From assembly GCF_963678635.1 (NCBI RefSeq), contig NC_087063.1, positions 15,195,006 to 15,259,005 of the forward strand: a stretch of 64,000 nt of DNA, in the 5' to 3' direction. The notes beneath the pieces are model-generated. The model was given only the letters and a program-made list of their open reading frames with translations. It was not told the origin of the DNA and ran no database searches. The position numbers and the translations under genes were made by a program. This stretch comes from Symsagittifera roscoffensis (taxonomy: Eukaryota > Xenacoelomorpha > Acoela > Convolutidae). Positions 30,241-41,300 of the stretch are shown here, piece after piece. Every line of letters starts with the position of its first letter. Position 1 is the stretch's first letter.

Positions 30241-30769
30241 AAATCCCAATGGAATTTTAAGTTTGCCTATTGCTCAAGGTTTCTTTTATTGATTCTTGAA
30301 ATTTTAAAAGATTCTTGAAATTCAAATAGCCCTAACGTATGTTTTCTCCCAAATTTAACGTATGTTCGAAAAACTCAATAGTGTTTCATTTTCCTAGAGA
30401 TCAATGAGTTTGTTCATATGAGCTCATTGCAATTTTTTTGTTTTTACCAGCTCACTTATTTCATTTTGTTTTTCTTTCATTTTAAAGTCCAGTTTGCTAT
30501 ATTTTGCTTGTTTGCAGCTTCGCCTCCCTGTAACAGTTTGAGATTGTGTTTTGATGTTTTCTGCCATTTTGTGTCCTTTTTACGCAAGTAATGCTTGTGT
30601 TATAGTATGAACGTTCTTTTTTTTCCTACCTAAGTCGCAAACATTGTTGCGCCGCAAATATTGTTGGGGTAAAATGTGTCCATTTTGAATATGTTTATTT
30701 TAATCAAAAACCAGCTTTTGAGTAAAGTTAATGCTAACGATTTTAACACAGACTATTATGTATTTTGTA

Positions 30770-31640
30770 ACGAAAGAAACGGAATATTTGTGCTCGGGGT
30801 GGTTCAGACAAATTTCGTCTTTTCAACTAGCCATTTTTGACGGGTTTTTAGTATCATTTAAAAAGTATTGTTTTCCTGAGCTTAAACTTGGAAAAATATT
30901 TTACCTGTGATCATTTTTTGTAAAGTCATGGGGGTATAAAATTTGCCATTTTGGACAATTTGGGACAATTAACCCGCGATATATTTCATGGAATTAAATC
31001 AATTATGGGTGTATGAATTTCTGGTTGGTATTACCGCGTGATTGGTTTTGACGGGTTTTTAGTATCATTCAAAAAGTATTGTTTTCCTGAGCTTAAACTT
31101 GGAAAAATATTTTACCTGTGATCATTTTTTGTAAAGTCATGGGGGTATAAAATTTGCCATTTTGGACAATTTGGGACAATTAACCCGCGATATATTTCAC
31201 GCTATAAACGCGTATGCGGAGATTTAATCCGTCATAGAAATCGTTCCAAATCGGTTGAAGAAATCTTGTTCGTCATAATTGATTTGTTACCAGGAGCGAA
31301 GTTTATCACTTTGTACTTAATCTGGCATGTGGGGGGAGGATAATTTTTACAAAAAACATCTTGAGTTAAAAAAGAATTCATTTCAATTTTAATACTTTAT
31401 ATTTTTTCATGTTATTACTGCTCCATAGACTGCTCTAAAAATTGAGGCATATAAGTTGGTAATTTTTTTTTCAAATTGACTGGTACAGCTAATGCGTCAT
31501 AATTGGCGTGCGCCACTTAGAAATTTTGTGAATTCGAAGTTGTACTCATTCAGTTTTTCCCAGGAGCGTTATCGGTCATGTTTTTGATTGTATATGCAAA
31601 TTGCAACTTAGCCTCTGTGTAGAATATATAGAAGCACGTT
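30770..31640. repeat. Dispersed 'aacggaatatttgtgctc' repeat with internal duplication
   Basis: Shares ordered blocks with the copy at 47798-48325 (AACGGAATATTTGTGCTC, TTTTTGTAAAGT(C/T)ATGGGGG, TTTGGGACAATTAAC(C/G)CGCG, GGAGATTTAATCCG, TTACTGCTCCA). A 154-bp stretch is duplicated in tandem (30835-30988 and 31046-31199, offset 211 bp) with about one mismatch. Confidence 0.75.
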
Positions 31641-32224
31641 TTGAGCGGGACAATGGATCGGTTAGCAACGCTAATTGAACAGCCGGATTTGTAGCTCAGA
31701 TAGTTAGAAGTTTGCTTCATAGTTTTTTTGATAAGAGAAGTTTTTAATGCGATTTGTGTTGTTGATTTTCATGTTGAGCTAAAAGAATCTTTTTAACACC
31801 GTAATTGGAGATGCACCTGATGCGTTTTTTGTCAAAAAAACGCCTGATGCTTTTGATGTTGCACATCAAAAGTGTTCAGAGAAAAAATGCTTTGTTTGTT
31901 TAAAGATTTTTAATCAAAATTATTTGTAGACACGATAGGCACTGTTTGACAGTCTTACAACAAATTGTATACAAAATTTGTTTCACTCCTAATATCAAGA
32001 AACAATTAATTAAAAATTAATTAAATAAAAATTTTGATTAAATAATTTTTATACGTTGTTAACACTTGCGGATCAACTTAGTGTGTTATTACGAGCCTTC
32101 TTTTTTTCTAATCTTACTCGCAAATAAAAATGTTCACTTATTTGGAAATTTCACTGTAGCATTGGAAGTTGCATAGCATCTGCTCTCTGCTTTTCTTGTG
32201 GCTAGTGTTTGGCGTATATTAAGC

Positions 32225-32300
32225 TTCCATGGCGTAGTGATGAGTTTTTGAGACTGAATCTCTAGGTGTCAGGTTCGAATCTCAGATATAATCGAATTTT
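32225..32300 (+). repeat. tRNA-like fragment
   Basis: GGCGTAGTGATGAGTTTTTG resembles box A, and CAGGTTCGAATCTCAG contains a perfect box B core (GGTTCGAATC). An anticodon-like stem (GAGA..TCTC) can form, but no proper acceptor stem is seen. Probably SINE-derived. Confidence 0.35.
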
Positions 32301-32559
32301 TGCTAATTCGAGGCCTAAATCTAGTTTTTAAAATTGAACTTTAAAGACCCGCTTTTTTGTCGTTTTCTAGCAAGTGTTTGCAAAGCAAAGCTTCGCCTCT
32401 GTGTTCAATTTAGTAATGGGTTTTCTGATTTTTTTTATTGAATGTCAACCTTTTTTTGAAAAAGTTAATATTCTATTTGTGATATTTAAAATAACTCTCA
32501 TGATTTTGAATTTTGAGAGTCAGAGGGCGTGCACCTGAAGTCTCTAGTGTTTGACCTTA

Positions 32560-35500
32560 TACTATAGTTTGAAACTGTTTATTGATATTTGTTAAAAAAC
32601 AGTTTGACACAAAGTCATACCACCAACATCGAAACCAGTTGGTTGGATTTGCAAAAAATTATATCATTTTTAGAATGATTTCATCGCATAACATCGACGA
32701 GACCCAGCACTTATTTGCATCCAACTATAAGTTTTTTTTATTGAAGTTAGTCTAAATTAAGGCTTTACTATATGGCGACAGTCACAAGCTGGGGATGTCA
32801 CGATTTCATTCAACAATTTCAGTCCACGGAATAGGTTCTATTTTCAATCGATGAGAAAATCAGTCGTGGCAAAAAATTTGACATGCCCCGGAAAAACTAA
32901 GAAAAAAAATCGAACTTACACAGAAGTTGCTGAAGCGATTAGCTACTGGAACACCAAGCAATCAAACATCCCTGGAATTGTGAGTTAACTTTTTGCGTGA
33001 TTTTAATAGAGATCTGAGGGAAAAACTTATCCTGACTTGATTTTGAAAATGTTTTAGAATTTGGTCAGATATGCTCATCAAATCCAAGTTAAAAAAAATC
33101 TACACCGTTGAGAACATCAAAATAATCATAGAAAAACGATTTTGGTCCGCGTCTGCTGTTGCCAGAGGAACATTGTAAGTGGAAGATCTGAGCGTTTGAA
33201 ACCCTCAAAGTAGACATCAACGTGTTTGAGCAATTCTGTTGGAACTCGGTGAATCAAAAATAAGGCGGCAATGTTTTTTTTCGAGAGAGTTAGTGTGATA
33301 TTTACAATAAATGTCATGACTTCGAACTTTGAGAGCCGGAGGGGATACAGCTGAGTTCTCTTGAATTTGACATTATACTATCGTATTAATGAAACTGTTT
33401 GTTGATATTTGAAAAGATATTTTGATACAAAATAATACCAACTTTATCGACAACAGTTGGTTGGTTTTGCAATTAAACTTATCATTATTAGAACGATTTC
33501 ACAGCATAACATCAACGAGACTCAGCACTAATTTGCATCCAAAGATCTTATAATGACAATTTTTATATAAAGGTAGTCTAAACTAAGGCCAAACCACATT
33601 GCAACAGTCAGAGCTGGTGATGTCACGATTTCATTCAACAGTTTCGATTTCTGGAAGAGGTTCTATTTTCAATCGACGAGAAAATCACTCGTGGCAAAAA
33701 TTGACATGCCCTGGAAAAACTGAGAGAAAAAAATTGAATTTACTCAGAAGTTGCTCAAGCGATTACCAACTGGAACACCGAATCGGAGTGAAAAAATTTT
33801 TTTTTATCCTGACTCGAATTTGAACGTCTTTTTGAATTTTGTCATATATGCCCAATCACTTGGAGATTCGTGGGTAAATCGAACACTCCGGTATTGGGGA
33901 CATCAAAATAATCATAGATCAATGAAATTGGTCCATGTCAGTTATTGCAAGAAGAACGTGTTAATTGAAAGATTTGAGCGTTTGAAACCCTCAAAGTAGA
34001 CATCGACGTCTCGAGAGCTTGAGTGCACGTTTTTTGAGTTTGACCTCAAACTATAGTTTTAATCATTTTGTTTATTGATATTCGTTTAAAAAAAGTTCGA
34101 CACAAAATCATACCATCAGCATCGACACCAGTTGGTTGGTTTTGCAATAAATATTTAAGTTTTAGAAAGATTTGATATCATAACATCATCTAGACCCAGC
34201 ACGAGCAGATCTTTTAGTCACATTTTATTTAAATGTAGTCTAAGCTACGGCTATACCAAATGATGACAGTCAAAGCTGGGATTGTCACGATTTCATTATA
34301 CATCTCAATTTGGTAAAAGAGCTTCTATTTTCAATCATTGACAAGTTCACTGGTGGAAAAGAGTCTGACATGCCCTGAAAAGACCAGAGAAAAAAATTGG
34401 ACTTAATCAGAAGTTGTTGAAGGGATTAGTAACTGGAACACCAAGCAGTCAAACATCCGTCGAATTGTGAATTAACTTTTCGCGTGATTTTAATAGAGAT
34501 CTGAGGGGGAAAAACTTATCCTGACTTGATTTTGAAAGTGTTTAAGAATTTAGTCAGATATGCTGATCAAATTCAATAAAAAAATTCTACACTGTTGAGA
34601 ACATCAAAATAGTCATAGAAAAACGATTTTGGTCCGCGTCTACTGTTGCCAGAGGAACATTGCAAGTGGAAGATCTGAGCGTTTGATATACTCAAAGTAG
34701 ACATCAACGTGTTGAGCAATTCTGTTGGAAATCGGAGAACCAAAATTTAGGCGGCCATGTTTTTTTTCGAGAGAGTTAGTGTTACATTTAGAATAAATGT
34801 CATGACATTGAATCGGAGGGGATACAGCTGAATTCTATTGAGTTTGACATTATACTATCGTTTTAATCCAACTGTTTGATGATTTTTGAAAAAATATTTT
34901 GATACAAAAACATACCATTAACATAGACACCAGTTGGTTGGTTTTGTAATTAAATATATCATGATTAGAATGATTTCGCAGCATAACAACAACGAGACTC
35001 AGCAGTAATATGCATCCAAAGATCTTATAATGACATTTTGTATGTAAAGGTAGTCTAAACTAAGGCCAAACCACATGGCAACAGTCAGAGCTGGGATGTC
35101 ACGATTTCATTCAATATTTTCAATTACTGGAAGAGGTTCTATTTTCAATCGATGAGAAAATCACTCGTGGCAAAAAATTTGACATGCCCTGGAAAAACTA
35201 AGAGAAAAAAATTGAACTTACACAGAAGTTGCTCAAGCGATTAGCAACTGGAACACCGAATCTGAGTGGAAAATTTTTTTTATCCTGACTCGAATTCGAA
35301 CGTGTTTTTGAATTTTGTCAACTATGCCCAATCACTTAGAGCTTCGTGAGTAAATCGAACTCTCCAGTGTCGGGGACGTCAAAATAATCATATTGGTTCA
35401 TGTCAGTTGCTGCAAGAAGAACATGGCAATTGGAAGATCTGAGCGTTTGAAACCTTCAAAGTAGACATCGACGTCTCGAGAGCTTGAATGCACCTGAAGT

Positions 35501-36540
35501 CTCTTGAGTTTGAACTTAAACTATAGTCTTAATCAGTTTGCTTATTGAAGTTTTTTAAGAAATACTTCGACACAAAATCATACCAACCACATCGACACCA
35601 GTTGGTTGGTTTTGCAATAAATTATTTTAGTTTTAGAAAAAGATTTGTTTTAGAAAAAGATTTGACATCATAACGTTAACCGGGGCCAGCACGACCAGAT
35701 CATTTAGTGTCATTTTATTTAAACGTAGTCTAAGCTACGCATATACCAAACGAAGGCAGTCAAAGCTGGGGTTGTCACGATTTCATTCAACGTCTTCATT
35801 TCGTAAAAGAGCTTCTGTTTTCAATCAATGACAAGATCACTCGTGGAAAAGAGTTTGACATGCCCTAAAAAGACCAGAGAAAAAAATTGGACTTAATCAG
35901 AAGTTGCTCAAGGAATTAGTAACTGGAACACCAAGCAGTCAAACATACCTGGAATTGTGAATTAACTTCTTGCGTGATTTTAATAGAGATCTGAGGGGGA
36001 AAAACTTATCCTGAATTGATTTTGAAAGTTTTTTTAGAATTTAGTCAGATATGCCCATTAAATCCAAGTAAATAAAATTCTACACTGTTGAGAACATCAA
36101 AATAGTCCTAGAAAAATGATTTTGGTCCGCGTGTGCTGTTGCCAGAGGAACATTGCAAGTGGAAGATCTGAGCGTTTGAAACCCTCAAAGTAGACATCAA
36201 CGTGTTGAGCAATTCTGTTGGAAATCGGAGAATCAAAAATTAGGCAGCAATTTTTTTTTCGAGAGAGTTGGTGTGACATTTAGAATAAATGTCATGACTT
36301 TGAACTTTGAGAATCGGAGGGGATACAGCTGAATTCTCTTGAATTTGACATTATACTATCGTATTAATGAAACTGTTTGTTGATATTTGATAAGATATTT
36401 TGATACAAAAACATACCAACAACATCGACACCAGTTGGTTGGTTTTGCATTAAGTATATCATTATTAGAATGATTTCACAGCATAACATCAAAGAGACTC
36501 AGCACTAATTTTTATCCAAAGATCTTATAATGGCATTTTC
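32560..36540. repeat. Higher-order satellite-like array (A-B dimers, ~1.48 kb period)
   Basis: The landmark TGTCACGATTTCATTCAAC (or TATAC) recurs at ~32803, 33618, 34278, 35096 and 35771. Spacings alternate 815, 660, 818 and 675 bp, so two monomer types alternate. Each unit also carries CAGTTGGTTGG(T)TTTGCA, GGAAGATCTGAGCGTTTGA, CTCAAAGTAGACATC(A/G)ACG and AACTGGAACACC. Type A additionally holds GGTCCGCGTCTGCTGTTGCC and GAGAGAGTTAGTGT. Small ORFs on both strands are copies of each other and carry no known domain. Confidence 0.8.
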
Positions 36541-37666
36541 AACTTAATGTGACAAATTAACTTTCGTTTTCATCTAAATTTTTGTTTAATTTTTTTTTAG
36601 CCACGGTTTAAGTTGCAGTAAAGCAATCTCATTGTTGGCATATTTGGTGGGAAGTTTTATTCAACTATATTCAGCTAATTATATTTTAACTTTTTTCTCG
36701 TTTTTTTTTTCAGTAGTCGGTGAAGGTGATTTGTAGAGAAAATACTCTTTGGAGAGAACTGCTGTTGTGCTCCCGGGTAAAAACTACATGCGTTTTTTGG
36801 GCTAAGTAATGTTGTATATCCCTGAAACAACGAGCATGTATCATCCTGAGGCTCAAAAAATTGACCTTACGATTGAGAATTTGAGGCGTCAACACTTAGC
36901 CAGTATGCGTTTGACCAGATTGGCCAAAAGACAATTGGAAAAGAATCAATGAATGCAAAGAAAGAAAAAAACTGCCTTGTTTTTTGCTAAAACTTGAGTT
37001 TTTGAATTTTATTTTGAAAATTATATGGCCTTACAGCTCTGAATTTCTAGAAGAATTTAAGATTGTTTTTTTTTTAGAAAACTACTTCAATTCATTCTAA
37101 ATTTTTTATCAGGTTAAGTTTTTATTCCGCTTTTCAAAACATTATTATACTAAGTTTTCATTCCGTTGGTAAATCTTTTGCTGTTACGTAGTTGAGTTTG
37201 CTTTCTTTTCAACAAAGGAAAGAACCTGAATTTAACAAGAAATCAGAGGTCAAACTGCGAAAAATCAAATTGGAGCGTAAACAAATTTTAAGATTTTGCA
37301 TGAAAAAATTCAGCACTATTTATATAAGTTTCTGCACTAACCTCATCGTTTTTTAAAACTCTGCGCGAATTAACCGAGTTAGTTTGCTAATATTTGCTTA
37401 AATGTTGCGTTGGTGAAAATTTTATGGTTGACGATGAGTTGGAGCTAGTTGATCCGAGTTGAAGGCTTGAAGAAATTATATTAAAAAGAACTGAAATTCT
37501 TTTTTGTTCACTTTTTTTTTGCGTCAGTCGTACGTAAGCTGCAGTCGACTTACTTATCTGCTGACGATGTGAGAACGAACATATAATAAATAAATTACGA
37601 AACATTTTTGAATAAAGTAGCATAATTCAAAAAGTGTGCAAATGATTAACGTTATAATTTTGGTAC
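36541..37666. other. Intergenic, downstream of the glutamate receptor
   Basis: AT-rich, no gene recognised. Tail-to-tail junction between the satellite-like array and the 3' end of the receptor gene. Confidence 0.5.
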
Positions 37667-37672
37667 TTTATT
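37667..37672 (-). terminator. Poly(A) signal of the glutamate receptor
   Basis: AATAAA on the - strand (TTTATT as written), about 140 bases after the receptor stop codon. Confidence 0.7.
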
Positions 37673-37813
37673 GCAACATATTGGCGGCATTCGCGACATT
37701 CAACTAGGATTCAAAACTAAACAACGTCTGTCAACTAAGTAAAAACAAAATCAGTTAAAAATAACCAAAGTATCTCCAAGTTACATCATCAAATTCTAAA
37801 AATGGTCACACGG

Positions 37814-38386
37814 CTAAACTTTGGTGTCAACGCGGAGGTAAGAGTTAGACGTTGGGTTCTTAAGTATCGAGGGCGTTTCGACGAACTTCAAAGCAGGTTG
37901 TTGTTGTTGACTCGTTTGCGGTCCTGATGAATTCGCCTGCTGGTTCTGGTATGCGTAGGGCCTGTAGGTCGCGTAGTTAGTATTCGGTGGTTGACTCATC
38001 GGCGGCATCAGTTGCGCCTGGTAATAGTCAATCTGATCCGGAGCCATTGTATTGTTAGCTAGATTTGGAGAATTTACAACACCCCCCGGGTGGTGGGAGA
38101 TGTTGTTATTTTGTCTGGGAAAAGTAGATATGTTATTTTGGTTAGAAAAAGAGTTCACGGGGGCGCCAGCTGGGGACGTCGGGGATTGGAGATTTTGAGC
38201 GGCAACTGGGATGTAGCTGGTGTTGTATAGCATGCGGGGAATTCCTGCAGTTGTGGCTTCGTAGTTTTCGTTGTTAGGTAGGGATTTGAAGTTGATTTGA
38301 TCACGTGGCGCGGACACTGTGGAGCTGGAATCGCGACACCGGAAAGCGAAGGCCAGCTCATTCAACATTTGTTTTCCCAATGAGAT
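37814..38386 (-). CDS. GRIK: Glutamate receptor exon 13 (cytoplasmic tail)
   Basis: Acceptor ATTTTAG, phase 0, [18 protein letters not shown].. then a low-complexity tail rich in N, Q, P, S and Y, stop TAG at 37814. The last residues YLRVDTKV end in T-K-V, a class I PDZ ligand pattern (S/T-X-hydrophobic). Confidence 0.92.
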   Translation of the reverse strand: MSLGKQMLNELAFAFRCRDSSSTVSAPRDQINFKSLPNNENYEATTAGIPRMLYNTSYIPVAAQNLQSPTSPAGAPVNSFSNQNNISTFPRQNNNISHHPGGVVNSPNLANNTMAPDQIDYYQAQLMPPMSQPPNTNYATYRPYAYQNQQANSSGPQTSQQQQPALKFVETPSILKNPTSNSYLRVDTKV

Positions 38387-41300
38387 CTAAAATTGAAGAA
38401 AAGTATGAAAAAAATTAGACAATCCATGCGAAGGTTTTATAGCTTTTTGAACGGGGTTTTTTCGCTGAGAAGAATTTTCGGGCACTAAGTTAGATGCTGA
38501 ATATGTATATCCAGGTAACCAGTTGAAATGCTTGCAAGTGTTCCAATTAGTGGCAAATATATAGCATCTCAGTTATTTAATGACATTTTTTTGACCAATT
38601 TTTAAAATATTTGGAAATTTTTTGGGAGCTTTTTATGTTTTTTTTTGTAATATTACAATAATCATATAAAAACTATCAGAAAACACACAAAAAAATAGTA
38701 ATACCTCCTCGCGGGAGGCGTTCTTTTTGCTCTTCCAGATGAACTCGAGGACTGCGATGATGCAGCCGAGGACAGTGCCGAAGATGAGGACGTAGAAGAT
38801 GCCCCCTATACTGTCCAGCTTCAAACTGCTAGCATCGTCGGCACCTGAAAACAGACAAATCCAGATAACTCCAAGTTTTCAAATCTACGAGCAACTTGAA
38901 AAATGGAAGAAAAATGGATCAACAACCACCAATTCTTTTTTGTACATCTATGCAGTAGTGGATTTAGGAGGGGTGGGCGGGGGGCGGACACTCCCTTTCT
39001 TCAGGGATTCGACCCCCTGCCGACCCAAAGAGTCCCCCTTTGTACTATTTTGAGATATCCATTTTTAGCTGACTGACATTAAAATTTTTCTAAAGGCGCC
39101 TTTGGCGCCAATATATACTAATTTTGAGGGGGGAGCTCGCGTCGAAAAAACGCAATTTTTTGGTAAAATTTTACCAAAAAGTGCCTAAAAACGCCTTTTT
39201 TGGCCTGTCTTTTCAAAATTTTGCCAGCGGTGCAGAAAATTGGCTCAAATTAAGGTCTTTATAGTGCTTTGGGAGAGCTCAAAAAATCAATTTGGTCGAC
39301 CTAGAAAAGAAAGGTCGACAAAATTTTCAAAATTTTGAATCTATGCATTCACTTAGCTTAATGAGTTTGAACTTAATATCGACGCAATAGTTACACCAAA
39401 GAGCACTTGATATTTCCATCATCTTTATGGTACGGGGTAATCATGAAGATCAAAGTACGGATGGTGTAGGCAAGTTTGATGGAAATCGAAGCTGCATAGA
39501 TCTGGGTCCTCTAGTCCATAATTGAACGAAGTGACCATTAATCTTTTTAACGAAAAAAACCAAAGTTGGTATGAGAAAACCCATCCTAGAAGAACAACAT
39601 GCTAATGCTTCTCTGTTTTTGGCATCTGATTTTTTCAAGGCATTCTGACCTGATCCGGACTCTCTCTTAACGCACTTGGACTCGTCCTCCCACCACCTCT
39701 TCTTCAGCTTCACCAGCACCCCCTCGTCCTGCATCTGGAGAATGGCCTTGCTGATCAGGGGCGTGTAGGGAGAGTCTGAAACAAACACAGACAATAAATG
39801 GATTCTGCGAACGCTCTCAATCCAGAAGTTCGTAGTTCAAGGCCTGCCATGATGCACTTCTAGTTGTTTCAAAAACGCTTAGCCGAAACAAAACTGTATA
39901 ATGTTCTTAACCATGGCCACAACAGCTTTCCTTGGTAAAAGTCTTAACAAATGTCTCGTTGAATTATCAAAACATATAAATAAAAAAACCCTCTCATTTC
40001 ACCGCCAATTTTGATATTTCAAAAACTCATCGCCTTTAAATTAACAAAACTAGCACAACCATATTTGTACACTGCGATTATCATATTTCTGCATCATGGC
40101 TGTTTTATTTTGACTTATTGCATGCTCACTTTTCTGCAGTCCAATGCCGTAGAACTTGGAGTCCAAAGTGCCACCAATCTGGGTGAGATTGCACTTCTGA
40201 CTCACTTCGTACTCGATCATGACACTCTCCATGAGGAAGGCGTAGTCCTCCTGCATCACTCTCTGGATACCCTGGGCTGAGGTGTCCACGAAGACAGTGG
40301 GCTCCGCGTTGGACATGAACTGCCACATGCGACTGTACGTGGCGATGTCACTGTCCTGCAAAACCGAACCTCAAATTAGCCGATAAATGGAAAATATCAA
40401 CAAAATAAAAATGACGGAAAAAAACATTCGAAAGTTCAAGACACCCTTGTTTTGCTTTATCTCTTAGTTTGAAATTATAACCCATCAAGTGTTCAAAAAT
40501 GAAGATGCGTAATTTTACGCAAAAAGAGAAATTTTTTTGATTGTGTTTTTATTCATTCAATAATGAACAATATGTCTGAACTCTCCAATGTTTGCAGCAA
40601 AAAAAATTTGAGTGATTAAACCAAATTATTGTGCATGCTTACCACACTGGTTTGTAGAAAAAAAATAATTGTGCATTCCAAACTATACTTAACTTCTTGT
40701 TAACAATTCCTCCCCGAACCCCAACTATGATACCCGGTAACGAATATCCGCCAGTGTAATAAACTTATCCATTGGATAATTACCTCAGAAATTTGAACTT
40801 GTAGCGAGTTTCCCCTTTTGTAAAAGGGATGGGATTGTTAACAAGATCCCTATAGTATCACTACATTTTGTAGATATCGACCGAAAGTTTGATGAACAGC
40901 AATTTTATGAAATATAAAAGGATGTTAAATCATAGCTAATCAAGCGCAAACATAAAACAAGACTGCTCGTAGCAGGGCGATACTACCATTGAGTAGTGTT
41001 TGGTTTTCAAGAAAATTGATGAGTTTTTAAAAAAAAAAATGAGATTTTTTTAATCATCCCTCACAATTTAAAGTACAAAGTGATACTTTTTAGCATTCAG
41101 AAACTTATAAATAAGAACAACTAGCATGTGTCTACTCAATTGGGAACTATTGCGGAGCTGGATTCAGTACCCGCTCTCGCGTGTTAATACTCGCGTGAAT
41201 TATTCCAAATTGCCAGTTGCAAACCCTCTTTACTTTAAGAACAATGATCACAGGTTAAAAAAAACTTAAAAATTCGAGGTCAGGACCTCAATAACTTTCA

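Noticed and set aside
32900-32985. YTEVAEAISYWNT reading on + strand, faintly like a pogo/psq helix-turn-helix
   Set aside because: The frame is closed on both sides and not kept in the other array copies.
33126-36279. Two similar - strand ORFs (VDVYFEGFKRSDLPL..) in the satellite-like array
   Set aside because: They resemble each other only because the DNA unit is repeated; they start and stop differently and match no family I know.
32560-36540. CRISPR-like array
   Set aside because: The units are 660-820 bp with no short identical repeats and unique spacers; this is a eukaryotic tandem array.
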